Positions 1 to 8,880 of a stretch of DNA of 21,312 bases are shown here, piece by piece. A program made the translations under genes and the position numbers. The notes under the pieces are model-generated. The model searched no databases, was not told the DNA's origin, and was given only the letters and a program-made list of their open reading frames with translations. This DNA is from Rhodoferax sp. (GTDB taxonomy: Bacteria > Pseudomonadota > Gammaproteobacteria > Burkholderiales > Burkholderiaceae_C). Numbering within the stretch: the first letter of the stretch is position 1; every line of letters starts with the position of its first letter. The stretch lies in assembly GCA_020048255.1 (NCBI GenBank), contig JAIFMR010000108.1, forward strand, positions 1 to 21,312. The letters are read 5' to 3'.

Positions 1-1796
<1,796 letters not shown>

Positions 1797-1835
1797 GTTT
1801 GCGTCTCCATCGTGGCGGAATTATCACCACACCAC

Positions 1836-3095
1836 CTACACCAGCACTTCAAGACACTCGGGGTGGCCCAAAAAGCGCTGCGGACTGGCGCTGGCACCGT
1901 AGGCGCCTGATTGAAACACCACCACCAAGTCACCCACCTGCGCGGGTGCCAGGGCCATGCGGTCGGCCAGCAGGTCCAGCGGCGTGCACAGTGGGCCGAC
2001 CACGCTGGCCACCTCGGTGGTGGCAGCGTCAGTCTGGGTGCCAATACACACCGGATAATTTTTGCGCACCACCTGGCCAAAGTTACCCGATGCCGACAAA
2101 TGGTGATGCAGGCCACCATCGGCCACCAAGTACACCAGCCCGCGTGACACCTTGCGGTCCACGATACGCGTCACATACACACCCGCCTCGCCCACCAGGT
2201 AGCGCCCCAGCTCAATCACCAACGCGGCTTGTGGCATTTCAGCCTGAGCGCGCAGCTGCAGTTGCGCCAAGTTGTCGCCGATGGGGGTCAGGTCCAGCCG
2301 CTGCTCCCCCGGAAAATACGGTATGCCAAAACCGCCGCCCAGGTTCAGAAACTGCACCGGCAGGGGCGCATCTTGCGCCAGCCGCAGGGCCAGCTCATAA
2401 GACTTTTGCTGCGCCTCACAAATGGCGTCAGCGCGCAGGTTCTGCGACCCGGCAAACAATTGAAAGCCCTCAAAGGCCAAGCCTGCCGCCGCAATCTCGC
2501 CCAGCAGTCGGGGCACCTGCTCGGCATCCACACCAAAGGGCTTGGGGCCGCCGCTCATCTTCATGCCTGAGCCCTTGAGCTCAAAGTCGGGGTTGACCCG
2601 CACCGCCACACGGGCTGGCAGTGCCAAATCCTGGCTGATAGCCGCCAATGCGCCCACTTCACGAAACGACTCCAGGTTGATCAACACCCCGGCCGCCACG
2701 GCTTGGCGCAACTCGGTATCACGTTTGCCTGGCCCGGCAAAACTCAGCTCTTGCGGATCGGCACCGGCATCCAGCGCCACCTTCAGCTCACTTCCTGAGG
2801 CCACGTCAATGCCATCCACCAACCCCGCCATCAGCCCCACCACAGCGGGCATGGGATTGGCCTTCATGGCGTAATGCAGCTTGACCGCCGGGGGCAAGAC
2901 GGCGCGCAGCTCGGCCACGCGAGCCCTCAGCAAGGCGCGGTCATAGGCATAGAACGGGGTTTGACCCACCTGCTCGGCCAAAGTTGACAAGCGCTTTTCG
3001 CCCACCACCAGTTCACCTTGGCGCACGGCAAACTGGTTCATCGGGGCGTGGACAGGAAGCTCGCGGAGGGGTGTGGTCATGGGGTTATGGGACAT
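1836..3095 (-). CDS. Pyridoxal-dependent decarboxylase, exosortase A system-associated (TIGR03099-like)
   Basis: This 419-residue protein has the fold-III (alanine racemase/ornithine-diaminopimelate decarboxylase) layout. The PLP-binding lysine is in LHYAMKANP (K78), the phosphate-binding glycine loop is GGGFG (253-257), and the second active-site motifs are GPLCTPLD (C370) and GAYG (Y399). FAGSQNL (214-220) stands where diaminopimelate decarboxylases usually have HIGSQ, which hints at a different substrate. It starts 12 bp after the acyl-CoA ligase stop, so the two are co-transcribed. No clear SD precedes the ATG at 3095; in-frame ATGs at codons 6 and 19 are alternatives. The substrate is unknown. 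By analogy with BtrK it may act on an aminoacyl group tethered to the carrier protein at 4875 (inference). Confidence 0.93.
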   Translation of the reverse strand: MSHNPMTTPLRELPVHAPMNQFAVRQGELVVGEKRLSTLAEQVGQTPFYAYDRALLRARVAELRAVLPPAVKLHYAMKANPMPAVVGLMAGLVDGIDVASGSELKVALDAGADPQELSFAGPGKRDTELRQAVAAGVLINLESFREVGALAAISQDLALPARVAVRVNPDFELKGSGMKMSGGPKPFGVDAEQVPRLLGEIAAAGLAFEGFQLFAGSQNLRADAICEAQQKSYELALRLAQDAPLPVQFLNLGGGFGIPYFPGEQRLDLTPIGDNLAQLQLRAQAEMPQAALVIELGRYLVGEAGVYVTRIVDRKVSRGLVYLVADGGLHHHLSASGNFGQVVRKNYPVCIGTQTDAATTEVASVVGPLCTPLDLLADRMALAPAQVGDLVVVFQSGAYGASASPQRFLGHPECLEVLV

Positions 3096-3107
3096 TGAAG
3101 GGGTTGT

Positions 3108-4733
3108 TCAGGCACCGTGGCGGGCCAGCCAGTCGGTGGCCAACAGCTTGCGGTCGATCTTGCCGTTGGGGTTGCGTGGCAGCGGCCCGGCCACCAGTTC
3201 GATGCCGGCGGGCACCATGTAGGCTGGCATCCGGGTGCGGCACTCGGCCATCAAGTCATCCAGGCCCCTAGCCCCCGCTGTGTCTGCGAGAGTAGCTATA
3301 ACATGTATAGCGTGACCGAGACTGGCGTGTTCGACTCCAAAGGCCACACATTCACCCACCATCTGGGTGGCGTACAAAATATCTTCCACCTCGGTCGGGC
3401 TCACGCGGTAGCCCGAGGTTTTCATCATCTCGTCGCGCCGGCCCACAAAGTACAGGAAACCTTGCGCATCCATGCGCACCGTGTCGCCTGAAAACACCGC
3501 GTATTCAGGCAACTGCAAACCGGCCTGGCGCCCCGGTGCATCAGAGGCCAGCAGCTTGTAGCGCTCGGCCGTTTTCTCGGCATCGTTCCAGTAACCCATG
3601 CCCACCAGTGCACCGCGGTGCACCAGCTCGCCGGGCTCATCCGGCCCACACAGCGAGCCGTCTTCGCGCAGCACCAAAATCTCGGCGTTCGGGATCGCCT
3701 TGCCAATCGAGTCCGGGCGGCGGTCCACCTCGTCGGGTGGCAGGTAAGTCGACCTGAACGCCTCGGTCAGCCCGTACATCAAAAACGGCAAGGCACTGGG
3801 CGCGCGCTGGCGCAGCACCGCCAGGGTTTTGCGCGGCATGCGCCCGCCGGTGTTGGCAAAGTAGCGCAAGTGCGCGTTGATGGCTGCGGGCCACTCCAGT
3901 TGCGCCAACTGGATGTACAGCGGCGGCACCGCCGTCAAGCCCGTGACTTTTTCCCGCTCCATGGCCTTGAGCACATCTCGCGGCATCAGGTAATTGAGCA
4001 ACACCACCCGCGCACCGGCATGAAAAGCCGTGGTGAGCTGGCTAAAACCTGCGTCAAATGACAGAGGCAACGCCGCCAGCAAAGTGTCTTGCGGCCGGTT
4101 TTCAAGGTAAATGGCCACGCTCTTGGCGCCAGCCACCATGTTGCGGTGAGACAGCACCACGCCCTTGGGTTTGCCGGTGCTGCCCGAGGTGTACAAAATG
4201 GCCACCATGTCGGTGTCAATCACCCGGTGCCCGGTTTGCGCTGGGCTGGCCAGCAAGTCGCGCCACCGCACCCGCGCCACCGGGCCTGCAACGCTGCTTG
4301 CAGCGGGCTCGGCCGGGGCGGCACCGGCCGACACATCGGTGACCACCACATGGCGCAAGTCGTGGCAGGCGCCCAACTGATCCTTCAAAGTGACCAGGCG
4401 CTCTGGCGAGGTGATCAACACCCGCACATTGCAATCGCGCAAAATAAAGGCGACCTGCTCAGGTTTCAGAATCGGGTTTACCGGCACAAACACCGCGCCT
4501 GCTGCTGGTGCACCAAAGCTGGCGATCACGGTCTCAAAGCGCTTTTCAAGATAAATCGCCACGCGCTCGCTGCGCGCCACGCCCAAATCCATCAGCCCCG
4601 AGGCAAACTGTTGGACTGACGCGCTCAAGTCCGCGTAACTCAGGTGCGCAGCACCATAGGTTAGGGCGATGGCTTGCGGGGTGCGTTGGGCGGCAAGGGT
4701 GATCAGTTCATGAAGCAGTGTGGATTCGGTCAT
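3108..4733 (-). CDS. Acyl-CoA ligase (AMP-forming), exosortase A system-associated (TIGR03098-like)
   Basis: This 541-residue member of the ANL adenylating superfamily has all core motifs: phosphate loop YTSGSTGKPKG (181-191), YGLTE (320-324), GDTVRMDAQG with the hinge GRRDEMMKTSGYR (431-443), and NPNGKIDRK with catalytic K525. Such enzymes activate a carboxylic or amino acid as an acyl-AMP and pass it to CoA or a phosphopantetheine arm. It starts with ATG at 4731-4733, diverges from the carrier-protein gene 141 bp away, and runs directly into the decarboxylase. That layout makes the carrier protein its likely acceptor (inference). The linker coding for residues about 474-490 is unusually AT-rich and carries a small inverted repeat (3295-3311). 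The substrate cannot be told from sequence by eye. Confidence 0.93.
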   Translation of the reverse strand: MTESTLLHELITLAAQRTPQAIALTYGAAHLSYADLSASVQQFASGLMDLGVARSERVAIYLEKRFETVIASFGAPAAGAVFVPVNPILKPEQVAFILRDCNVRVLITSPERLVTLKDQLGACHDLRHVVVTDVSAGAAPAEPAASSVAGPVARVRWRDLLASPAQTGHRVIDTDMVAILYTSGSTGKPKGVVLSHRNMVAGAKSVAIYLENRPQDTLLAALPLSFDAGFSQLTTAFHAGARVVLLNYLMPRDVLKAMEREKVTGLTAVPPLYIQLAQLEWPAAINAHLRYFANTGGRMPRKTLAVLRQRAPSALPFLMYGLTEAFRSTYLPPDEVDRRPDSIGKAIPNAEILVLREDGSLCGPDEPGELVHRGALVGMGYWNDAEKTAERYKLLASDAPGRQAGLQLPEYAVFSGDTVRMDAQGFLYFVGRRDEMMKTSGYRVSPTEVEDILYATQMVGECVAFGVEHASLGHAIHVIATLADTAGARGLDDLMAECRTRMPAYMVPAGIELVAGPLPRNPNGKIDRKLLATDWLARHGA

Positions 4734-4874
4734 GACAGCACCGGGGAAAGCGATGAGCAGGATTTTGTCGCTAAAAGTATCTCATACAAGCGCCGTCATC
4801 CACAGCATGGCATGTCAGGCCGTGCACCCCTAAAATGCCGATGCTAGGCGAACTGCCTCTACAGGATATTCAAT
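4734..4874. promoter_or_regulatory. Divergent intergenic region between the ligase and carrier-protein operons
   Basis: These 141 bases separate two operons facing away from each other, so promoters for both directions should lie here. On the plus strand TAAAAT at 4831-4836 could be a -10 box, but the hexamer 17 bases upstream (TGGCAT) is a poor -35. I saw no convincing hexamer pair on the minus strand and no sigma-54 GG-N10-GC pair. The region is more AT-rich around 4760-4790 (minus-strand CTTGTATGAGATACTTTTAGC), which fits a start region for the ligase operon. The placement comes from gene layout rather than from strong motifs. Confidence 0.35.
4863..4866 (+). promoter_or_regulatory. Ribosome binding site AGGA deciding a TTG start
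   Basis: AGGA lies eight bases before TTG at 4875. No ATG or GTG in this frame gives a complete carrier protein, so this site supports TTG initiation. Confidence 0.6.
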
Positions 4875-5126
4875 TTGGACATCACACAAGAAGTGCTTCA
4901 GGTACTGGACAGCGTCCTGAGTTTGAAGGGCCGCTCAGCCAGCTTCAAGCGGGGCACGCCCTTGCTGGGCGCCGTGCCAGAGTTGGACTCCATGGCGGTG
5001 GCCAGCCTCATCACCGCCCTGGAAACACGCTTTGAATTGACCGTGAACGACGACGACATCGACGGTGCCACCTTTGCCACGGTGGGTGCACTGGTTGATT
5101 TTGTCAGCGCCCATCGCACCCATTGA
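4875..5126 (+). CDS. Acyl carrier protein, exosortase A system-associated
   Basis: This 83-residue protein is predicted to be a phosphopantetheine carrier. It matches the size of the family and carries ELDSM with attachment serine S39 near the start of helix 2, followed by SLITALETRFEL, typical of helix 2 and its end. Translation probably begins at TTG (4875-4877), eight bases after AGGA (4863-4866). It is the first gene of the rightward operon and ends 6 bp before hydrolase 2. The divergent ligase and decarboxylase suggest that an acyl or aminoacyl group is loaded on S39 and processed there. It is unlikely to be the fatty-acid-synthesis AcpP, because it lacks the highly acidic AcpP sequence and sits in this cluster. 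Confidence 0.9.
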   Translation: MDITQEVLQVLDSVLSLKGRSASFKRGTPLLGAVPELDSMAVASLITALETRFELTVNDDDIDGATFATVGALVDFVSAHRTH

Positions 5127-5132
5127 CCGCCC

Positions 5133-6005
5133 ATGTCAACGCTACCCCAGGCATTTTTCCTACCGGCACCCATGGGCCATAGCGACCAGCGGTTTTGCCT
5201 GTTTCATCCAGCCCAAGGCATCGCAAATGAAGGAAACATACGCGGCGTAGTGCTCTATATCCACCCCTTTGCGGAGGAAATGAACAAATCGCGCCGCATG
5301 GCAGCCCTGCAAGCGCGTGCATTGGCCCAGGCTGGCTACGCGGTGTTGCAGATGGACCTGTTAGGCTGTGGCGACAGCTCGGGTGATTTTGGCGATGCCA
5401 CTTGGGCCGCCTGGGTGAGCGACGTGGTGCACGGCTGCCAGTGGCTGCGCAGCCAACACAGCACGACAAACGATGCACTGGTACCCCCCCTGTGGCTATG
5501 GGGCTTGCGCGCGGGTTGCCTGCTAGCGGTGGATGCGGCTCGGCTCATGAGTGAGCCCTGCAATTTTCTTTTTTGGCAGCCACCCACAGCGGGCGCGCCC
5601 TTGCTGCAACAGTTTTTACGAATCAAGGCGGCAGGCGATTTGATGAGTGGCCAGGTCAAGGCCACCATGCAAGGTCTGCGTGACCAGCTGACCCGCGGCG
5701 AACCGATTGAAATTGCCGGCTACCGGGTGGCCGCCGAACTGGCCAGAGGCTTGGAACAAGCCACCTTGACCCCGCCCCAGATCACACCAGCCCTGCCGGT
5801 AGCGCCCCGTGTGGTTTGGCAGGAGGTGTCGACCCACGATGACGCCAGTTTCAGCCCCGCAGCCAGCCAGGCCATGGCCACCTGGCAGCAAGCCGGTTAT
5901 ACCCTCACACGCCAGATCGTCACTGGCCCGGCGTTCTGGCAAACCAGTGAGATTGAAGATGCTCCTGATTTAATAACAGCCACCACAGCAGCTATTTGCG
6001 CTTGA
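5133..6005 (+). CDS. Hydrolase 2, exosortase A system-associated (TIGR03101-like alpha/beta hydrolase)
   Basis: This 290-residue alpha/beta-hydrolase-fold protein has the family motif HPFAEEMNKSRR (44-55) and DLLGCGDSSG (75-84). At the nucleophile elbow the sequence is WGLRAGC (123-129) instead of GxSxG, so a classic serine nucleophile is absent. The protein may be a non-standard hydrolase, a thioesterase-like protein or a non-catalytic partner. Start: ATG at 5133, six bases after the carrier-protein stop, with no obvious SD, so translation may be coupled. The last 14 codons are AT-rich compared with the rest of the gene and resemble interspersed repeats I associate with Comamonadaceae, although the encoded ending also looks plausible for the family. 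Confidence 0.9.
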   Translation: MSTLPQAFFLPAPMGHSDQRFCLFHPAQGIANEGNIRGVVLYIHPFAEEMNKSRRMAALQARALAQAGYAVLQMDLLGCGDSSGDFGDATWAAWVSDVVHGCQWLRSQHSTTNDALVPPLWLWGLRAGCLLAVDAARLMSEPCNFLFWQPPTAGAPLLQQFLRIKAAGDLMSGQVKATMQGLRDQLTRGEPIEIAGYRVAAELARGLEQATLTPPQITPALPVAPRVVWQEVSTHDDASFSPAASQAMATWQQAGYTLTRQIVTGPAFWQTSEIEDAPDLITATTAAICA

Positions 6006-6016
6006 CACCCTGTAAT

Positions 6017-6448
6017 ATGCAACCCATGCCAGACACCCTCGCGTCACTGCTGGAAGTCGACGGCCCCGTGGTCGGGGCGATCCGCGAGCGCTTTCCACAA
6101 GCACTGGCGGTTTACGCTTTTGGCAGCCAAGTCAATGGCACCGCCGCAGCGTCCAGCGACCTTGACCTGGCCGTCCTGGTGGGCGGCTATGCTGAGCCCT
6201 TGACCCTGTGGGACCTTGCCAGCCGCCTTTCTGACGTTGTCGCATGCCCGGTTGATCTGCTGGACCTTCGCGCCGCCTCCACCGTCATGCAGTACCAGGT
6301 CATCAGTACCGGCCGGCGCCTTTGGGCAGCCGACGTGCAGGCCGGGCTATTTGAATGCTATGTGCTGAGTGAAAAAACGGCCCTCGACACGGCGCGCGCG
6401 CCCTTGTTGGCAGACATCCGGTCCACAGGAGTCATCTATGCACGATGA
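6017..6448 (+). CDS. mntA: MntA-type nucleotidyltransferase antitoxin (minimal nucleotidyltransferase)
   Basis: This protein of about 143 residues has the minimal nucleotidyltransferase signature GSX10DXD (GSQVNGTAAASSDLDLAV), where the two aspartates bind Mg-ATP, and a later VDLLDL that supplies the usual third acidic residue. In characterised pairs MntA neutralises HepT by AMPylating a tyrosine (type VII toxin-antitoxin). ATG at 6017 is chosen; ATG at 6026 is an equal alternative, and a TTG further upstream would overlap hydrolase 2. The gene starts 11 bp after hydrolase 2 and overlaps hepT by 11 bases. Its position inside an exosortase operon is unusual. I infer that it arrived as a cassette; base composition does not clearly set it apart. 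Confidence 0.9.
   Translation: MQPMPDTLASLLEVDGPVVGAIRERFPQALAVYAFGSQVNGTAAASSDLDLAVLVGGYAEPLTLWDLASRLSDVVACPVDLLDLRAASTVMQYQVISTGRRLWAADVQAGLFECYVLSEKTALDTARAPLLADIRSTGVIYAR
6427..6431 (+). promoter_or_regulatory. Ribosome binding site AGGAG for hepT
   Basis: AGGAG sits six bases before ATG at 6438, inside the 3' end of mntA. It identifies 6438 as the toxin start rather than the longer in-frame opening at 6369. Confidence 0.75.
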
Positions 6449-6854
6449 CGTGTTGCTCAACAAGGCGGCAACCGTAGAACGCTGCGTGGCCCGCGCCCGC
6501 GAAGAATACGCGTCCGACCCCACGAGTTTTTTGACCAACTGCACGCGCCAAGACGCCGCCATATTAAACGTTCAGCGAGCCTGTGAAGCGGTGCTGGACA
6601 TGGGCCAACATCTGGTGCGCCGCGAACGTTTAGGCGTGCCGCAAAGCGCTCGCGACGTCTTTGACCTGCTGGCGCAAGGGCAGTGGATTGACACCCCCTT
6701 AGCCTCGGCACTCAAACGCATGGTGGCTTTTCGCAACATTGCCGTGCATGACTATCAGAACCTGCTGGTGCCCATATTGGTGAACGTCATCACCGAGCAT
6801 CTCGACGAGTTCCTGGCATTTACAAAGAGGGTCCTGCAACGTGATGCAGAGTGA
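6438..6854 (+). CDS. hepT: HepT-like ribonuclease toxin (DUF86/HEPN family)
   Basis: This 138-residue all-helical HEPN protein contains RNIAVHDY, the RX4HXY active site of HepT RNases; the arginine and histidine cleave RNA and the tyrosine is the residue AMPylated by MntA in studied systems. Upstream QRACEAVLDMGQHLV is typical of the family's central helix. The start at 6438 is fixed by a strong AGGAG six bases upstream. The gene overlaps mntA by 11 bases, and its end overlaps the start region of hydrolase 1, so antitoxin, toxin and an EPS-cluster gene appear translationally linked. All catalytic residues are present, so the toxin looks intact. Confidence 0.92.
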   Translation: MHDDVLLNKAATVERCVARAREEYASDPTSFLTNCTRQDAAILNVQRACEAVLDMGQHLVRRERLGVPQSARDVFDLLAQGQWIDTPLASALKRMVAFRNIAVHDYQNLLVPILVNVITEHLDEFLAFTKRVLQRDAE

Positions 6855-7734
6855 CGCCCTGATGCCCTACACCGAACAAGCCACCCTGTTTGCCTGCGCG
6901 GGCGAAGCCATGGTGGGGGTACTGGCTAGGCCCAGCGCGCCGGCTCACACCGGTGTGGTGCTGGTGGTGGGTGGGCCGCAATACCGGGCGGGCAGCCACC
7001 GCCAGTTTGTTTTGTTGTCACGTGTGTTGGCGCAAGCGGGCTACGCCGTGTTGCGCTTTGATCACCGAGGCATGGGCGACAGCAGCGGCGCGCAGCGCGA
7101 CTTTGAAAGCATCAGCGCCGACATCGCCAACGCCATCGACCACCTGCAGCTGCGTGTGCCCAACGTGACCCACATCGTCCTGTGGGGCCTGTGCGACGCT
7201 GCGGCGGCTGCCCTGCTGTATTGCCATGACACCCAGGACCCACGTGTCAGTGGGCTGTGCCTGCTCAATCCTTGGGTGCGGTCCGAAGCCAGCCTGGCCA
7301 AAACACAGGTCAAGCACTACTACACCCAGCGCCTGCTGCAAAAAGAGTTCTGGCTGAAGCTGCTCAGCGGCAAAGTGGCTTTGGGTGCCGTGGGTGCGTT
7401 CAATGGCTTCGTGCAAAAGGTGCGCCAGGCCACAGGCGCTGGCACGCCGCTAACGGCACCTGCCGCGCAGCCTTTTCAGCAGCGCATGGCCTCAGCCTGG
7501 CACAGCTTTGGCGGGCGCATTTTGCTGATTCTGAGTGGTGATGACTACACGGCCAAAGAGTTTGTGGAATATGCGCAAACCGATGCGGCCTGGAGGGGCT
7601 ATGCAGACCACGCCCAATTGACCCGCCACAACCTACCCCGCGTTGACCACACGTTTTCCAGCGCGGCAGCCAGGCAGCAGGCGGAGCGCATCATGCTGCA
7701 GTGGCTGTCTGAATCTCAGCAAGTGGCAGGGTAA
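6844..7734 (+). CDS. Hydrolase 1, exosortase A system-associated (TIGR03100-like alpha/beta hydrolase)
   Basis: This alpha/beta hydrolase of about 296 residues carries GGPQYRAGSHRQF near residues 43-55, RFDHRGMGDSSG, and a nucleophile elbow WGLCDAA where cysteine replaces the usual serine. The late VDHTFSS supplies a candidate catalytic histidine. Cysteine nucleophiles are known in dienelactone hydrolase, so a Cys-His-acid triad is plausible but unproven. The start is uncertain: GTG 6841 and ATG 6844 overlap hepT, while ATG 6862 (MPYTEQATLF) fits the usual family N-terminus and would leave a 7-base gap. GAGG at 6827-6830 favours the upstream pair. Family members commonly sit directly beside hydrolase 2; here the toxin-antitoxin pair separates them. 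Confidence 0.9.
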   Translation: MQSDALMPYTEQATLFACAGEAMVGVLARPSAPAHTGVVLVVGGPQYRAGSHRQFVLLSRVLAQAGYAVLRFDHRGMGDSSGAQRDFESISADIANAIDHLQLRVPNVTHIVLWGLCDAAAAALLYCHDTQDPRVSGLCLLNPWVRSEASLAKTQVKHYYTQRLLQKEFWLKLLSGKVALGAVGAFNGFVQKVRQATGAGTPLTAPAAQPFQQRMASAWHSFGGRILLILSGDDYTAKEFVEYAQTDAAWRGYADHAQLTRHNLPRVDHTFSSAAARQQAERIMLQWLSESQQVAG

Positions 7735-7762
7735 ACCACACATCAAGCCCTGTCCCAGCCCC

Positions 7763-8827
7763 ATGCTGACCCTCAGCGTTTACCCGCACCCCAGGGAATT
7801 CCCCGCCGATGTGCACGCGCTGTTTGCGTCTACCGCACAAGGCAGTGTGGAAAACAGCACCGCCTGGTACAGCAATCTGATTGATACCGTTTACCGTGGC
7901 GACACTGGCGTCAGCTTCCATGTGTTGCGCAAAGACGGCAGCCCCGTTGCGGCGCTTCCCCTGCGCGTCAGCCCATCGTGGCGGGGTCAATGCGTGACCG
8001 CGCTCGGCAACTACTACACCGCGCTTTATGCGCCGCTGCTGGCGCCCGGGCTGAGTCCAGAGGAACTGGCTTTTTTTCTGGCGGCCGTACGCGACGCATA
8101 TGCCCCGTTGGCGTCTATGCAATTCGCCCCCATGGACCCTGAGTCCGCTTACTTTGGCCTGTTGAAGACGGCGCTCAAAAGCAGTGGGCTGATACCGTTT
8201 GACTACTTTTGCTTTGGCAACTGGCATCTGAACGTGTCACAAGATTGGCCCAGCTATCTGCAAGGGCGCGACGGCCAATTGCGCAGCACGCTCAAGCGGG
8301 CGGGTAAAAAATTTGCCGCTGCGGGGGGCACATTGGAGCTGGTGCAAGGCGGCGCCAGACTTGACCCAGCCATCGCCGCCTACTTGCAGGTTTACGCTGC
8401 AAGTTGGAAACAGCCCGAAGGTTTTCCCGATTTCATACCCGGCTTGATACACACCTGCGCTGCGCAGGGCTGGCTGCGCTTGGGTATTGCCTGGCTGGAT
8501 GGCACACCCATCGCCGCCCAGTTGTGGATCGTGGCCCATGGCAAAGCCAACATTTTCAAACTAGCCTACGACGATAAATTCAAATCTTATGCATCCGGCA
8601 CCCTGCTCACGGCCCTGCTCATGGCCCATGTCATGCAACACGACCAAGTCGATCAGGTGGACTACCTGATGGGTGACGACCCCTACAAACAGTTGTGGAT
8701 GAACCACCGACGCGAGCGCTGGGGCATCGTCGCCTACAACCCCAAGACGCTGGCTGGGTTGCTGAGCCTGGGGCGGGAAGTCGTAACCAGTGCACTCAAA
8801 CGCCTGGTCAAGCACCGCCCCAATTAG
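7763..8827 (+). CDS. GNAT-fold acyl/aminoacyl transferase of the CelD/BcsL (Acetyltransf_6) type
   Basis: This 354-residue protein has the double-GNAT layout of CelD/BcsL and FemAB-like proteins: an N-terminal half ending near NWHLNV, then a half containing RSTLKRAGKKF and GIAWLDGTPIAAQLWIV. Further on come YDDKFKSYASGTLL, VDYLMGDDPYKQLW and RRERWG, features common in EPS-associated members. It starts 28 bp after hydrolase 1 and ends the rightward operon. The ATG at 7763 is chosen because the upstream in-frame extension overlaps hydrolase 1 and has low-complexity shadow sequence; no SD is evident. It could transfer the acyl group carried by the operon's carrier protein to a sugar (inference). 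The substrate is unknown. Confidence 0.85.
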   Translation: MLTLSVYPHPREFPADVHALFASTAQGSVENSTAWYSNLIDTVYRGDTGVSFHVLRKDGSPVAALPLRVSPSWRGQCVTALGNYYTALYAPLLAPGLSPEELAFFLAAVRDAYAPLASMQFAPMDPESAYFGLLKTALKSSGLIPFDYFCFGNWHLNVSQDWPSYLQGRDGQLRSTLKRAGKKFAAAGGTLELVQGGARLDPAIAAYLQVYAASWKQPEGFPDFIPGLIHTCAAQGWLRLGIAWLDGTPIAAQLWIVAHGKANIFKLAYDDKFKSYASGTLLTALLMAHVMQHDQVDQVDYLMGDDPYKQLWMNHRRERWGIVAYNPKTLAGLLSLGREVVTSALKRLVKHRPN

Positions 8828-8880
8828 CGGTCCATCACCAGACCGGTGGCACGCGTCATTGGGCCGATGAACCTGCGCCG

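Noticed and set aside
6369..6437. N-terminal extension of HepT by 23 residues
   Set aside because: The extension is basic shadow sequence of mntA, and a strong AGGAG marks the ATG at 6438.
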